DNA from: Asterias amurensis
Taxonomy: Eukaryota > Echinodermata > Asteroidea > Forcipulatida > Asteriidae
NCBI RefSeq assembly: GCF_032118995.1
Contig: NC_092666.1
Coordinates: 12,040,501 to 12,104,500, forward strand
Length of the DNA: 64,000 nt
Reading direction: 5' to 3'
Position 1 is the first letter of the stretch. Each line of letters begins with the position of its first letter. This document shows, in pieces, positions 24,101 to 39,100 of the stretch. A program made the translations under genes and the position numbers. A model generated the notes under the pieces. That model saw only the letters and a list, made by a program, of their open reading frames with translations. It ran no database searches and was not told the origin of the DNA.

Positions 24101-27100
24101 AGGTATATCCAGTGAGGTACATCCAGTGAAATATATCCAGTGAGGTATTCAGTGAGGTATATGCATTGACGTACATCCAGAGATATGTATATCCAGTGAG
24201 ATATGTCCAGTGAGGTATATCCAGTCAGGTATATCCAGTGAGGTACATCCAGTGAAATATATCCAGTGAGGTATCCAGTGAGATATATGCATTGAGAAAT
24301 GTCCATTGAGGTACATCCAATGAGGTATTTCCAGTGAGGTATATCCATTGAGGTATATTCAGTGAGGTATATCCAGTGAGGTATATCCAGTGAGGTATAT
24401 CCAGTGAGGTATATCAAGTGCCAGTGAGGTATATCCAGTGAGGTATATCCAGTGACGTATATCCAGTGAGGTATATCCAGTGAGGTATGTCCATTGAGTT
24501 ATCCAGTGAGGTATATCCAGTAAGTTGTAAGTTGTAACCACAGAGGTGTACAGTTTTGTATCATAGTCTTGAGTCTAAAGCAAAGTAGCACAAGCTTCAT
24601 GTATAACTATCCATTTGCGCATATTGCTGATTTTCTTGATGTTTAAATCCATCGAGATATTCCCCATTGACAAAGTGCTCCATATAAGACATAAAGTTAG
24701 TGGTTGATCTTCATTGTTCCTTTACCATTTAATATCTATCCGCTTGGCAAGCGTGTTGACGATGAAGTGTGTTTTTTTATGGAATTTTCGTTTGACTGGA
24801 TGGTCTTTGTATTGGTTTAATAAACTTTTAATGAACAGTTTATTGAAAGTGGTGAATATTACCAATAACCAGAACCAACCTAACATTCACACTTCTCACA
24901 CCCTGAAGTTATTTTGTGTTGTTATTTTACGTTGATACATACTCTTTGAAATAATTTATTATTTGACATTGCTTTTACTTTTGCATAAATATTTAGCTAA
25001 AAATAGACACGGCACAATGTACCAGTTGAGCAGATAAGAGCAGTTGAAGAAATCTCCATCAACTCCCAAAACTTTCAGAAAAGTGAATGCAATCCCTCTA
25101 CTAGCCAAGAACCAACCGGAAAGAAGACACGGAAGAAAGTTTCAGTTTTAGATGTGGTAGGAAAACCCAAGAGAATGGAAAACCCAAGCAGCCACGTAGG
25201 GACTATAAACCTAATCCACGTAGTGCCCTGGCATAATTCGAACCAAGGTCCTAGAGGTTCAAGGCGAGGAAAGATCACTACTCTAAACTCACAGCCCTGC
25301 TAATCTTCTCCTCCTCAGGTTGGTAGATTAAAGAGCAAAGAAGTTTAAGAAGATAACACCATTTTCGACACCACAGAGACATTCCAGAGCCTTACACTGT
25401 TCCAATTACCTTTTGTTGGTACTTTCCAAGAGCTATAAACTTATTTATTTATTATAGTTTACGGAATTATAAATATTTAAGTGGCTTTAGTTTTACTATC
25501 GTAAACTGTTTACACCGACATATTCACATTCTCATCCTTCACTGCATACATATTTTAGTTATCAGTTAATTGAAACAAAACAAAAATAAGTTTTATAATT
25601 AGTGTTTTTATCCGTGTGAATTTGTAAAATGGTTGTTGGTGTTGTACGATGTGTTGTGATTTAATGTAATTTTAGCGGGATAGAAGAAATTTACTGCGTT
25701 GAAAGTATCAACTGCTCTCAATGTTCAAACGCTCCCTTTTATTCTCTAACTTGGTCGTTATTTGTAAACATACAAATGTTTCTCCTTTGGAAATGAAGCT
25801 GTTTCATGTAACAAGTGCGCCCTCGACGTTAGGTTCTGTGTCGATAACAAACATTGGCGACTCATTGGCTCTGAAGAGTTGTCAACTTAAAAAAAAAATT
25901 CCTCTTGGCCTGCGGCAACATTAATACAATAGTTATGACATTGAAGCATGTGTTACACCAACTAAACATCGACTTAAAGACTATAGAGTAAACAAGTGTG
26001 TGCACGAACTGGGTGTGTCTGCTCTAGTTTTGACACACAAGCAACATTACTTTTGTTTACTATTTATTGTTTACTCCACTAAAAAAAATAGATAAGCAAT
26101 GATATAAAGTCACATTATGTTTTCTAGCCGTCCTTTCTCTTTAGGTGTGGTTAAAGATGCACAGTACATGATCCTTTCTGGGCTTGGTAAATGACAAACT
26201 CACATTGATGATCTTTGTTAACTTTGATGGGCGTGGTTAGTTGACACATTCACTCTGATGATTTCTTTGTTGTATTCGGTTGGCGTGGTTAATATTGACA
26301 CATTCACGTTGATGATTGCTTGGTTAACATTGATGGGCGTGGTTGAATGTCACGAAACACATTGATAATTCATTGGTTAACTTTGACGGGCGTGGTTCGG
26401 CGTCCACAGTAAACCCATACATGGGCGTGGTCGATTCGACATTGAATGATGATGTCTTTGTTGGGCGTGGTGTCACAGGCTGAATATTTCTGACATTTTG
26501 ATCAGTGGTCTGAGTCACTTAGTGTTTGGGTACATCATTAACAAATGACAACCTCGTCTCAGTTTCCATCTTTAAACACGCGATCGAAGGGCTTAATCGT
26601 GCCCAAAGCTGCGCATTGGCAATGCGATGCGTTTGCTGTTGTAACTTGCATGACTGTTTGTATTGGAGTTTTATGTTTGGTGGATTTTTTTTTATTTGCC
26701 TAGATTTTATTTAAGAAAGTTTATTATAGTCCAATTAAAACTCAAGTTCCATTTTATAATTTTCAGCAACCTATGCATCCATCTCCAATCCATTATTTCA
26801 CATTCTCTTTAATTCACTCCTCATTTATTTATTTCATTAACTTCTAATCAACAAATATGTAGACCTACTTGCGAACTTATTTAGTTAAATACATTCATAA
26901 TTATATGTATCTTTTTAACTTTTAAAAGAAAACAGTACAACACAAGTCTCTTCCAAAGTAGTGGTCCTGACAGAATTAATCACGTCAGTTACCGTTCCCG
27001 TGTAACTGTATGTAACTCCCTTGGCTCACGTTCAAGTATTGTGTACCCTACTTGTCTTTGTTTGACACGAGCGTGTCTGAAAAAAATAAATCACCAAATC

Positions 27101-30100
27101 CATTCAACAACAAAGTTTGCGGTTTGCTCGCGTGGCAAAGAGGAACTAGGGGCAGTTCTACTCTGGAAACTCATGGGACTCATGGCAGCAGACAAACACC
27201 AGGACGCCCAAAGAAGACATACAATGACGGATTGGTTGAGGATACCGGATGCAGGTTTGAAGAGATACCAAATGCTATGAATGACAGAGAAAGATGGGAG
27301 AAACGTAGCCCTGGCGGCCTTACACTTTCGTATAAGTGACTTTCGTATTGTATCTGTGTACAGAGGAAGAGTCCTATATAGGGCTAGGAGAAACGTGTCT
27401 AGGAAAGGCGAGCACGTTTTAACTGATGACGATGATGGTGTCTCAAAATGTTTACTTAATCCCCCATTTCCTTTTTAAAGCGTATCATCCAATGTGTTTA
27501 GTATCATTTATTTCTTATTCACACACACTTACCTTATTCACGACAAGGTCAAGGATTCGGAAATGAATGGGATAAAACAAGGGAGAGAAGTGGAGTCTGA
27601 ATTAAGAAAAAAATAGATTGTGCACTATCTATTTTATTTCTTAATTCTCATCCATCAAGATGGGTTTTACAAAGCGCGGGAGAGGTTTTGGGCTTCAAGA
27701 CTCGAAAACCATACACGCCTTACGAAGTGAAAGGAATTTCACTGATACCTCAGGTTGACAAGTTAATAAAAAGAGTAGAAGTAGAAAATAATGTAACCTC
27801 CATGGTGCGTTCTTCCTATTTACTAAAATTGACATTAATACTTTTTTTTTTAAAGTACACCTTTACACTACGTCCACACACAGTATCGTCAGTATGAACA
27901 ATATCGTAATAGTTACTGTTAATAATGAATAGATGTGGCAACTGACATGTGCACACACTTACCTTTGTAACATAGGAATGGTTTCTACACTAAAGGGGGT
28001 GGGACTGGAAAAAGATATTCAGAGTCCATAGATAGATGAGAGAAGAGATTTATAAGATAAAAAATAAATGGTAAGAAGACGCTGTCTCATAACTATCTTA
28101 CACCAATAAGGACAAGAGACGTCGTGTGATGATAAAGGAAAAGTTTCCAAAGGCAAAAACTTAAAAAACTCCCGACAATTTACATCATAGATTACACTCA
28201 TTTAACACGCTTACTGATATACTTGTACCTTATTAACTACTTACACAAAATAAAATGTCAACCACTAGACTTAAACACAGAACACACCTATATTATCAAA
28301 TAGACATTAACAAGTTGTAAATATTTCTAACACTGGTAAACAACTCAAATGTACAGAAACTTACCTTGAGTTGGTTATCCCTAACAAAACTGATTGACAG
28401 AACCTGGGGTATCCATACTCATACATCTACAGAAACTTACCTTGATCTGTTAATTCTGACAAAACAGATTGTCATGGGATGGGAACTGCATCTTTAACAG
28501 AGAGATCAAGAGTCCATAGATAGAGAAGAGATTTTATTTTAAATAAGACAAAAGAAGGTATCTCCAAAATGAGTAGATAACCCAAAGAAACTGTATCATA
28601 ACTGTATCACATCAAAGGTCAAGAGACAATTAATGGGATGAGAAAGGAAAATAGTCCAAAGAGGTTTTATATTTAAAAAAAACCAGTATGCACCACAGAC
28701 TACACTAACTTGCACATTATCATGCTAATACAGATAATAATGTACCATATTAACTACTTACACAAAACATTAACCCATACTGATAATACTTGTACCTTAT
28801 TACCTACTTACAACAAATATTTACCCCTATACTTTAAATGTTTTAATTTCAGAGCACACCTTAGACATTACTAGAATGTAAGACATTTTTTTAATAAAAA
28901 GTACTAAATATTTCTGAACCTGGGGTATCCATACCCATACATCTACAGAAACTTACCTTGATCTGTTAATTCTGACAAAACAGATTGTCATGGGATGGGA
29001 ACTGCATCTTTAACATAGAGATCAAGAGTCCATAGATAGAGAAGAGATTGTTCTAAGATAAGACAAAAGAAGGGATCTCCAAAATGAGTAGATAGCCCAA
29101 AGAAACTGTATCATAACTGTATCACATCAAAGGTCAAGAGACAATTAATGGAATGAGAAAGGAAAAGTGTCCAAAGAGGTTTTATATTTAAAAACCCAGT
29201 ATGTACCACAGATTACACTTGCACATTATCATGCTAATACAGAGAATAACGTACCATATTAACTACTTACACAAAAAACATTAACCCATATACTTTAAAT
29301 GATTTATACTTAGAGCACACCTAAGATTTTACCACAATGTAAGACATTTTTAATAAGTACTAAATATTTCAGACACTGGTAAACATACCCATACATCTAC
29401 AGAAACCTACCTTGAACTGTTAATTATGACAAAACATATTTTCATGGAATGGGGACTGCATCTTAACAGAGAGATCAAGTCCATATAGATAGAGAAGAGA
29501 TTTTTTAAAGATAAGACAAAAGAAGGTATCTCCAAGATGAGATGATAGCCAAAAGAAACTGCATCATAGTTATATCACATCAATGGATTGAGGGCAGGAG
29601 ACAAATGGAATTAGAAAGGAAAATTGTCCATAGCAAAGTATTTAAAACCCCATTAATTTACACCACAAACACTTACACATTTATCATGCTAATACTGATA
29701 ACACTTTATTAACTACTTACAACAATTATTTACCCCTGTACTTCAAATGTTGTAAACTCAGAGCACACCTAAGATTTTACCAGAATGTAAGAAATACTAA
29801 AATTTTCTGACACTAGTGACATACCCGTACATGTACAGAAACTTACCTTAAGTTGGTTTTATCCTGACAAAAAAAAAGACTCTCCTAGAATGGGGAGTGT
29901 GTCTCAGAAAACAGAGAGATTCTCTAAAATGAGGAAATAAGAAGAAGTGTTTGGAGGGGGGGGGCTGTGGGTCTGATTTCTTACAGGTGAGAAGGGAAAC
30001 CCTAAAAAGCTGTATTGAAGTGTCACATAGTAATAACCACCTTAGATTGCTCTACACTACAATCACAAACAATGATTTGTTTTACTTGCAACTTACTTAA

Positions 30101-33100
30101 ACTTGTACCACAAATAATACTTTCTCAAAATTATAACTCCACAGAGCAAGAGATATAGTATTAAGAGAGAAAATTACTTAAAATCACAGAAATTTAACTT
30201 TTTTACCCGCAACTTGTACCATAAAATAGTACTTTCTTCAACATAAAACCCTTAGAGTAACAAACTAACCATGAGTTATAATATTAAGGCAGAACATTGC
30301 TTTTTATTTAAACCAGATCCATGTGTTTAAGGCCTACTCACCTTTTTATCAAAATCCTTTGAATGTCAACCTTATAAGATACATAGGGGTCATTGAAATT
30401 GATGCTACCATTCTCTTCAAACAAAAGACTATGGTGGCAACACACATGAATAAATTTCAATTAAATAATCAACACAAGAAGAATGTTATGTTGATTAAGA
30501 CAAAGAGCAGACAGAGAAAATGACAACCGGGTCGTCATGAGCTAAAGACACCGAAGGCGGACCACCAAAGTTTCTCAAAAAAAAATAGATTGTGAGAAAT
30601 ACATCATAGAGAATTTCAATGTAATATTCAACACAAGAAGAATAGTATGTTGAGACAAAAAAAAAACAGACAAAGAAAATGAGAACTGGGTCTTCATGAC
30701 CTTAAGAAATCAATGGCAGACCACCAAAGTTCCTTCAAAAAAAGGAGAGTAGATTGTGACAAATACATCATAGAGAAATGTCAATGAAAGAATCATCACA
30801 ACAAGGATGTTGATGACAAAGAGTAGATAGAAAGGAAATGTCATCTGAGTTTTCAAGACCTCAATACATCACTGGCAGACCACCAAAGTTTACAAACATT
30901 ACTTAATCTTTTGGCGAATTCAATACAACTCCACTGTTAATTTCTGAAAATTATGTACGAAAACACTCAGTTGCCTCCCATCCTGATTCACACAGAATGA
31001 TTACATTTGGTGAAGAGTGTAAAATGAGACATGATCACAGAACAAAGATACTGTGCAAATGATCTCAGAACCAAGAAAGATGATGTGGTTTTTATGAATC
31101 CACAAAGGTCAACAAAGGAAAAGAGGTGGAAAAGGTTTCAAAGCAAGATTTTTATTATGTAAAAATTTGGAAAAATTAAACTGCAGTGTAAGGAGACAAA
31201 TTGTAACTTTATTAGTGAATAGACTAAAAACTGTAAGCCTAAAAATTGTGTTTAATTTACTTCATAACTATACTTCTTAAGTAATTTTTGTGTTGTTGTT
31301 TTATTTCATAGTAATTTCTATATCCACTCGTTTAGCAAAAATTCATTCCCTCTCCAGGAGGCACACGTTCATCCAACTTTCATCTCAATCAGTCACTCTA
31401 TACTACTTGGAACTTGAGTAATAAAAAATATAATTGGGCTAAGCACCCATTAACTTGTTTTCTTCCTACAACTACTTTCTTAAATTTTCAAAAAGGACTA
31501 ACTTTTCAGTTGTTAAAACTTCCCTTTGGAGCATTTATTTATATTTAAAGTCTATGTGTGCAAAATATAATGTTCGTTTGATGGATTGTTTGGTTTAGGA
31601 ATGTTGGTGTTGAGTTGTGCCTTTGCATCGCATGGCGTATAAACAAACTAAAATGTTCCACAGTCAGCTTTCTTACAAAGTCATTTAAAGTTACGCAATT
31701 CAATAGAACCTATAATCCTGTTTCGTGCGACGAAGATGAATTGTGTTTTCTTCTTAATCTCATCTCCTTTGAAAAATTGTATTACTATTTCTTTTGGAGA
31801 TCCAATAGAGCGAAGTGGAGTCACGACCTTTTGGCATCATTGTTCAGTTCATGAGTTAACAGGTGTGCAGTGTGAGTTCAACAATAGATGAGATGGGGAT
31901 ACTACATTCCAATTCAAGCTATACATGGCTACAACTTTTGTTTGAATTAAGTACGATGAACATGTAGTTTTGTAAATTCTAACACGACCAAAGTTATTAT
32001 TTTGGATACACACATTTTGTGCAAAATATACATCATTGTAATAATGGTATTAAAAGATCAACACAATTTTCACAATACTTTTTTTAAATACCCTTTTTTA
32101 AATAATTGTTGTTTAATTATCGGTTAATTTCTTTCGAAACCTGTCGAATTGCATTATGCATTGTTCTTATATTTGACCCAAGATAAGTTTAAATTGGCAG
32201 TTCATCCAGTAACTTTATTGCGAAATCTTGCAAATGACTACCAATCATTACATCGTCGTAAAGATATTTCGTTTGGTGCTTTTATTTTTGAGGAAACGAT
32301 TTTTTTCACGATAGTTATTCATATTGATTCATTTGTTCATTTTACGCACATTTGCACATGAATGAAAACGACAGTTTGAGAGGAATGTGTGTTCACATAC
32401 AACCTTTTAAAAAGTATTTTGACCAAATAAAAAAAGAGTTTTCAACACAGAGCTTAACATTGTTTGTCCCCTAAGATTTGCAGTAAAAACATTGAATTGA
32501 AGCAATACTATCTGAATATCTCTCTATAGTCTGCCCTGTGGTTCCAAAAAGAACCGTTTTTGTGGGTTTTTGCTCACTCATTGACTCACCCCCTCCTGGT
32601 CAGGCTTGACCTTGTGTCTTGAACTCGAAGAATTTAACCAGGACGGCATGTTCCTTATCTGCTAGGAGTATAACTGTCTCTCTAATTGCACACAATTTGT
32701 TGCAAGTTTCAGCACAACATTCGCCGTTAAGCAACAGTCAGAGTCGTCGTTCACAGTTGCACGGTGTTGCCGTCTCGAAGAAGTGCAAGCTGCCGTGCTT
32801 TTGCACGACAGCGGTTGGCGAACGGCCCATGTGCGAAAAGGGGAGATTGGGCAACATTTTCACCTCCAAAATTCAGCATTTTTACTCGTCCAATTCCAGC
32901 TTCAAACAGTTTATAGTTAGTCTATATCATTTAAGGCGTCCACTTGAGTTCATGGCTTGACAAAATTCTGCCAAATTTTGAAAAATTGTCGTAATTAGGA
33001 CAGCGAAAACCGAAGGAGTCGCGAAGGTTAATACATCCATTGTAACGTGCTGGTACACCAAATAAAAAACGAACAAAATTGTCTTCGTGACCGTTTACTC

Positions 33101-36100
33101 ATGGTTATATTTCTACGCGAGGCGTTTACTTCTTGAAAAATGCAAACAAAAGTTCATTTTTAATAAAAGTGAGATTTGTTTTCTTCAAAAGTAACCCAAA
33201 TAAAATAACTTTGGAAAACTACATTGTGTTTGTGACTTGTTTTCAATTTCTTACACAGCACAGGCGCACTGCTTTCACCGGTGCGCGGAAGGATTTTAGT
33301 GTGCTACGGTCGCGGAAATGTTGTCCGTGAAACTTTGCGCATGAGAAGCATAGCTTTTAATGGATGGTCGGGGTGGAGTTGGGGGGTCCTTGGCATTTGG
33401 GTTGGGCATTTGGGCATGCAGGGGCAAATACATTACTTATGGGGTGATATTATAATTAGCAAAATATAACCATTCTTCATATGCGAGTTTTTCAATCTCT
33501 CGAGGGCTGACACGAAGGGTATAATAAGAAAAGGTCTCTGGTCACTTCGTACATTGTTTAATACTTATGTGATGCTTTTTTCTTATTACTATAGGCCTAT
33601 AAATAGTGAATGTTTATGGGTGCAGTAAGAGTATTGTCATGAGTTGAAAGATGGAATGCTTCATCGAGGCGGGCGCGAATTGAATGAAACATTCCATATA
33701 CTCTTACTATGTGCAAGAATAAAAAACATTCATTATTTGTTTTGCATAACATCCGAGTAGCCAGTTTACTTGTTTAATGTAAAAAAATTGTATTTCTTAA
33801 TAGTTTTTTTGTAATTTTTAACATATCTATTTTATAAGAATCTCTGTATTTTAAACACAATTCAGCTTGTGACTGCGATGTTTGAATGTTGTTTAATTAA
33901 CCAATAATAATCATTTAAAAAATGAAATAAAAAAGTAGATCTTTGTCATTTGATTGGAGGATAACAACAACTATAGCCTATGCTAAAAAGGACTACAATC
34001 TGTTTTTGTATACGCAGTGAGATATTCTGTGATGGTCAACTTCTCTCTGCAGCTCAGGATGCATTTATCTTCAACGACTCAAAAACATTTGTTGATCTTC
34101 ACTTAAAAAGTGAACCGGGTAGGATAAGGTTTTATCTCATACTGTGCATCTTAGCTTTTCATCCCAACTAGTTCAATAACATTTATTTCTTTATCTCTTT
34201 AAAGGATTTGGGTACTTTTTGTAACACCAAACACAATGTCAACAGATTTACATTAAACTTACACCGTTTGAAGATAACGATATTAGAAAGCGTACCTATA
34301 TAAGTTGCTAAAGTGCTGCAGTTTTGGGGAGTTAACAAGTAAAACAATGTCATAAAAATATGTTTTTACACGTTAAAATAATTTTTGTTTCATGAGCACT
34401 GAGACGAAAATTATTTTCATTAAATTGTTTTACTCATTTTCTCAACCACTACAGCACCTCAGCAAGTAATAATTTTCCACAGGGAATCTTTCTACTATTA
34501 TTATCTTCGAACTGTGTAAGTTTAGTGTGTGTTTTTTATCCTACAAAAAGTACATAGACCCTTTAATGAACTTTTATCACGCTGTCACCATCTTGCTCAT
34601 GTCTCTGTTTCCATTATAAACAGTAATGAATGCTAACATTCATTGCGCAAACATGGCACCAGACTATTATTTCGTGCAGCCTCAGTTTGGTTACATTGAG
34701 ATGGAATGGAGTAAAATCAAGATGACCAAACCGTCTGTTGTATCACTTCTGCATGCATGATGAGCTGTTCTGCTTTGCATTTAATATTGAAAGTAAAACA
34801 ATGTTTTTTTTTTTTTTCAATTTTTTTTAACAGACACAGCATAAAATAATGTACTTATAACAACAAAGACACGCATGTGCTGATTGTTTTTACTATAACT
34901 GGGTTCGGATCCCGGTCGTGACACTTGCTACATAAAATTGGGGAGGTACTTTCTGCTCTACCGGCCAGGCTTCGAATTGATGATACCCAAGCCTACATTC
35001 GTATGGACTGTGAAAGGGGTAACCCTGTTTCAACCCTAGGAGCAGGTGGCAACAGCCGCTGGAAAATATAATTGTAGCCCACACCTTGAAGTGGCCTTCA
35101 GGCCTTGTGTGTCAGGCGACTTGCATAAACAAAAAAATAATAATAATCGTTTGGATAATGACGCAAGTGTCATGACCGGGATTCAAACCCATACTCTGAT
35201 GCCTAAACCGCCTCCAAGTGCAACACCACTAATACCTGTTTATTATTGGAAAACAGCCATGGTGTCTCGGGCGGGATTCGAACCCACAACCTTTGCACCT
35301 CTTGAGCAGTGTCGTACCAACTAGACCACCGAGATTGTCCGGTAGCTAGAGGCAGTCTATTTTTTATTTTCACAGAACTTGAGAAAGTACTGAGTATAGT
35401 GTTAACACAAACCTGTATTATAGGTTAAAATTTCATCTTTATCCCGATGCAAATTTAACATCTACTAAACCCATGGTGTCAATTTCAACATCAAAAATTT
35501 TGGCGGACTCTTCCTCTGTACTGGTACAAGAGTGTAAGGCCGCCAGGGCTAGGTGTAAGCGTTAATGGCGATAATAAATTTGGAATGCCTTATTATTTTT
35601 GTTTCAGCTACCGTCCTTTCTGACTTTGAAGGCCTAAACTCAACAGACATGGATGTAATGCAGAGTTTCGTGGATGCAAACTTTGACGGACCAGCCATTG
35701 AGTTCAGTCCCTGGGTTCCACCAGATTGGCAACCAAGGTACACTGAGATTACTCAGCCCAATTTCATAGCCACTAAGCACAAAAAAAACCTGCTTAGCAT
35801 GAATTTTCTTCCTCGATAAAAACAGCATTACCATCAAAATTTCCATTTTTTTGCACATTGATTGTTACTGGTATTAAACAGTTGTTTGCTTATCCTAAAA
35901 GTCACGTGGAAATTTGGTTGGTAATTCTGTTTTATCAAGGCAGCAATTTCATGCTTAGCAAGCAAGCATAGCAGCTCTATGAAATTGGGTCCTGGGTGTT
36001 AACAACTCAATTAATCAGCAAAATGCATTAGCAGGCTTACTTTTTATTCCAACCTTGAGTTATTTTGTACTACCTATACCAATATCTAAGTTGTAATTAG

Positions 36101-39100
36101 TTGTTCTAGTGTTTCATATTGCTGTATTGTTCTTTGTTTTTGTTCTTGTTTGAGTGGGGATTACTCGACAAGCTGATGCTTCTTGGAGACCCCCATCATC
36201 ACATTTATGTCCATAATGTTTTCTTATAATAAATGTAAATCCCCCACTTATTCTTTGTGTGTTAGCAAAATAAAGGAAATGAATTAACGAATGAATGACA
36301 CCACGGGTGTTGTTACATAGATAAAATAGAAAGATAACATTTACACCGAAGTGTGTTATGATAGTACACATTTCTGTCAAGACAAATTACGTGTTATTTG
36401 AACATTATGCTATTTTTGATTTTCACTTCAGTATTTATTTTGTATTATGTTAGTCAGGTACAAGTGTCTACCCGACAGCCGACTTTATATTTTCAAAAAA
36501 AAAAGGAAGCGTTTAAAACAATTTTTGTTTTTTTCTTTCTACACGTTCAAATAAAAACAGTCCTGCAATTTTGGAGAACATTCAAGACCCCGAACTCCGT
36601 GCCTGGGCCTCTGATCTTCATACCCTATGGAAAGACCTAGGGAGAAAGGTTAAACATGTTTTCCACAATTACTAGTGAAAATTCATTTGAATGATGTTGT
36701 ATATAGAAAGATTTGCGGTAACATAATCGTATCGTGTGTATAAACTTATGCCATTGTATGTATGTATGTATGTATGCCATTGCAATAGCACGTATCGTGT
36801 GTATAATCCCATGCCATTGCAATAGCACGTATCTATATTTAGACTACGCCCTCCGGGGATGGTACATGTAACAGCTATCGTCGCACTGGGTCAAAGGTAA
36901 ATATGCTTGGCAAGCATTTTTCGTTCGTGCGTATGACGATACAGCGTCTTTAATGAGTTGAGGTGGTTCTGAAAAGAACCGCTGTATACAGAAAGGGAGT
37001 GGTATCAGCGTCTTTGATTGAGATGGCATTACTTAAAGATCAGAAACTAACATTATCTGTTTCGGTGTTAATATATACAAGATATGTGTCGCCCTTTATG
37101 TTGTGTTATATGGCTACTTACACTGCCTAAATGATGATGATGATGATGATGATGATTTATGTCATTAATAATTTTTGGCGTTTTAGCAAGACATGTTTAA
37201 CTGAAATGTATCATGCCATCATGTAAATAATTTTGACACCATCGCCAATTCTTAAAACTGCAAACCATTTTGTAAATAAGAAGTACGTATAATAACTCAC
37301 ATTGGTACAAAATATACTTCTCTCTCTCTGTTTTATTTCATTTTTATTTGTTCAGATAAAAGAGGATGTTGATATCAATAAAGACCAGTACTCCCTCATG
37401 CATGTCGACAATCCATTCGTGGTTCCCGGCGGGCGATTCAGAGAATTCTATTACTGGTGGGTCTCGATTTGTAACTCTTAAAACAAGACAATGGACACTA
37501 TTGGTTATTGTCAAAGACCAGTCTTCTCACTTGGTGTATCTCAACAAATGCATAAAATAACAAACATGTGAAAATTTGAGCTCAGTTGGTCGTCGAAGTT
37601 GCGAGATAATAATGAAAGAAAAACAACCCTTGTCACACGAAGTTGTGTGCATTTTGATGGTTGATTTCGAGACCTCAAGTTCTAAATCTGAGGTCTCGAA
37701 ATCAAATTCGTGGAAAATTACTTCTCTCTCGAAAACTATAAATGGCACTTCAGCGGGAGCCGTTTCTCACACTATTGTATACCATCAACCTCTCCCCATT
37801 ACTTGTCACGGAGAAAGGTTTTATGCCAATAATTATTTTGAGTAATTACCAACAGTTTCCACTGCCTTTTAAGACACTGGACACTATTGGTAATTACTCA
37901 AAATAATTATTAGCATAAAAACTTACTTGGAAACGAGTAATGGGGAGCTGTTGATAGTAAAAAAAACAATGTGAGAAACGGCTCCCCCTGAAGTAACGTA
38001 GTGTTTTTTTTTGTTGTTTTTTTAAATAAGTAGTTTTCCACGAATTGATTTCGAGACCTCAGGTTTAGAATTTGAGGTCACGAAATCTGATCGAAAGCAC
38101 ACAACTTCGTGTGACAAGGATGTTTTTCTTTCATTATTATTTCGCAACGACGACAAATTGAGCTCAAATTTGTACAGGTTTGTTATTTTGTGCACATGTT
38201 GAGATACACAAAGTGAGAAGACTAGTTTTGACAATTACAAATAGAGTCCATGTCTTTAAATTTAACTCAAGCAATTGTAAACAAAGTGTAATTTTGACGG
38301 GAAGGTGCGAGAAAGTCACCCTCCGAAGGTGTAGAAGCTTGTAATGCATTACTGAAACAGCCTAAGATATATAAACTCAATTTTCTCCACTCTTTATAAA
38401 AATAACAGGGATTCGTACTGGATTATCAAGGGATTGCTGCTCTCTGGTATGACTGACACTGTGAAAGGAATGCTGTCCAATTTCATCTCCATAGTGGATC
38501 AGTAAGATAACACTCTTTTGCATCATACACTCATTTAAAAGACTCCTGCACTTGAACTGACCTAGGCCCAATTTCATAGAGCTCCTTAGCACGAAAAAAA
38601 ACTGTGCTTATAGCATAAAATGTCTTCCTTGATAAAAACAGGATTACCAACCAAATTTTCATTTGTTGCATATTGCTTTTTATATACAGGTATTCAGCTG
38701 TTGTTTGCTTATCCTGAAAATCACGTGGAAATTTGGTTTGTAATCCTGTTTTTATCAAGGCAAAACAAAATAAAATAAAATAAAGTAAAATAAAATAAAT
38801 TTATAATAAAATAAAATATTATGCCAGCACAAGACATTGTTATTGTGGAGTTTTCCACCATAAAACTCATACTTTTTCATGGTGTCTCTGAAAATAGCTT
38901 ATATTAAAAAAAAAATAAAGTTTATGTAACAGACAATTTTAATGAGAAATAAAATTAGCTGTTGCAAACAACCTACCAACCAACTGGACCGAGGGTATAA
39001 ATGCAAACAATAGTTAATGGCCTGACGTTTCGACCCTAGCAGAGTCTTCCTCGAAGGCTAAATTTTCATGTCAAAATTTAACAATTTTAATAACATAAAA

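Noticed and set aside
23764-24541. Long minus-strand frame of [13 protein letters not shown]-like repeats
   Set aside because: Product of the 14-bp minisatellite; frame changes along the array and no gene signals flank it.
32619-32960. A 113-codon open frame in trehalase intron 1
   Set aside because: No domain, no splice or promoter support, and composition suggests a repeat; not enough to call a gene.
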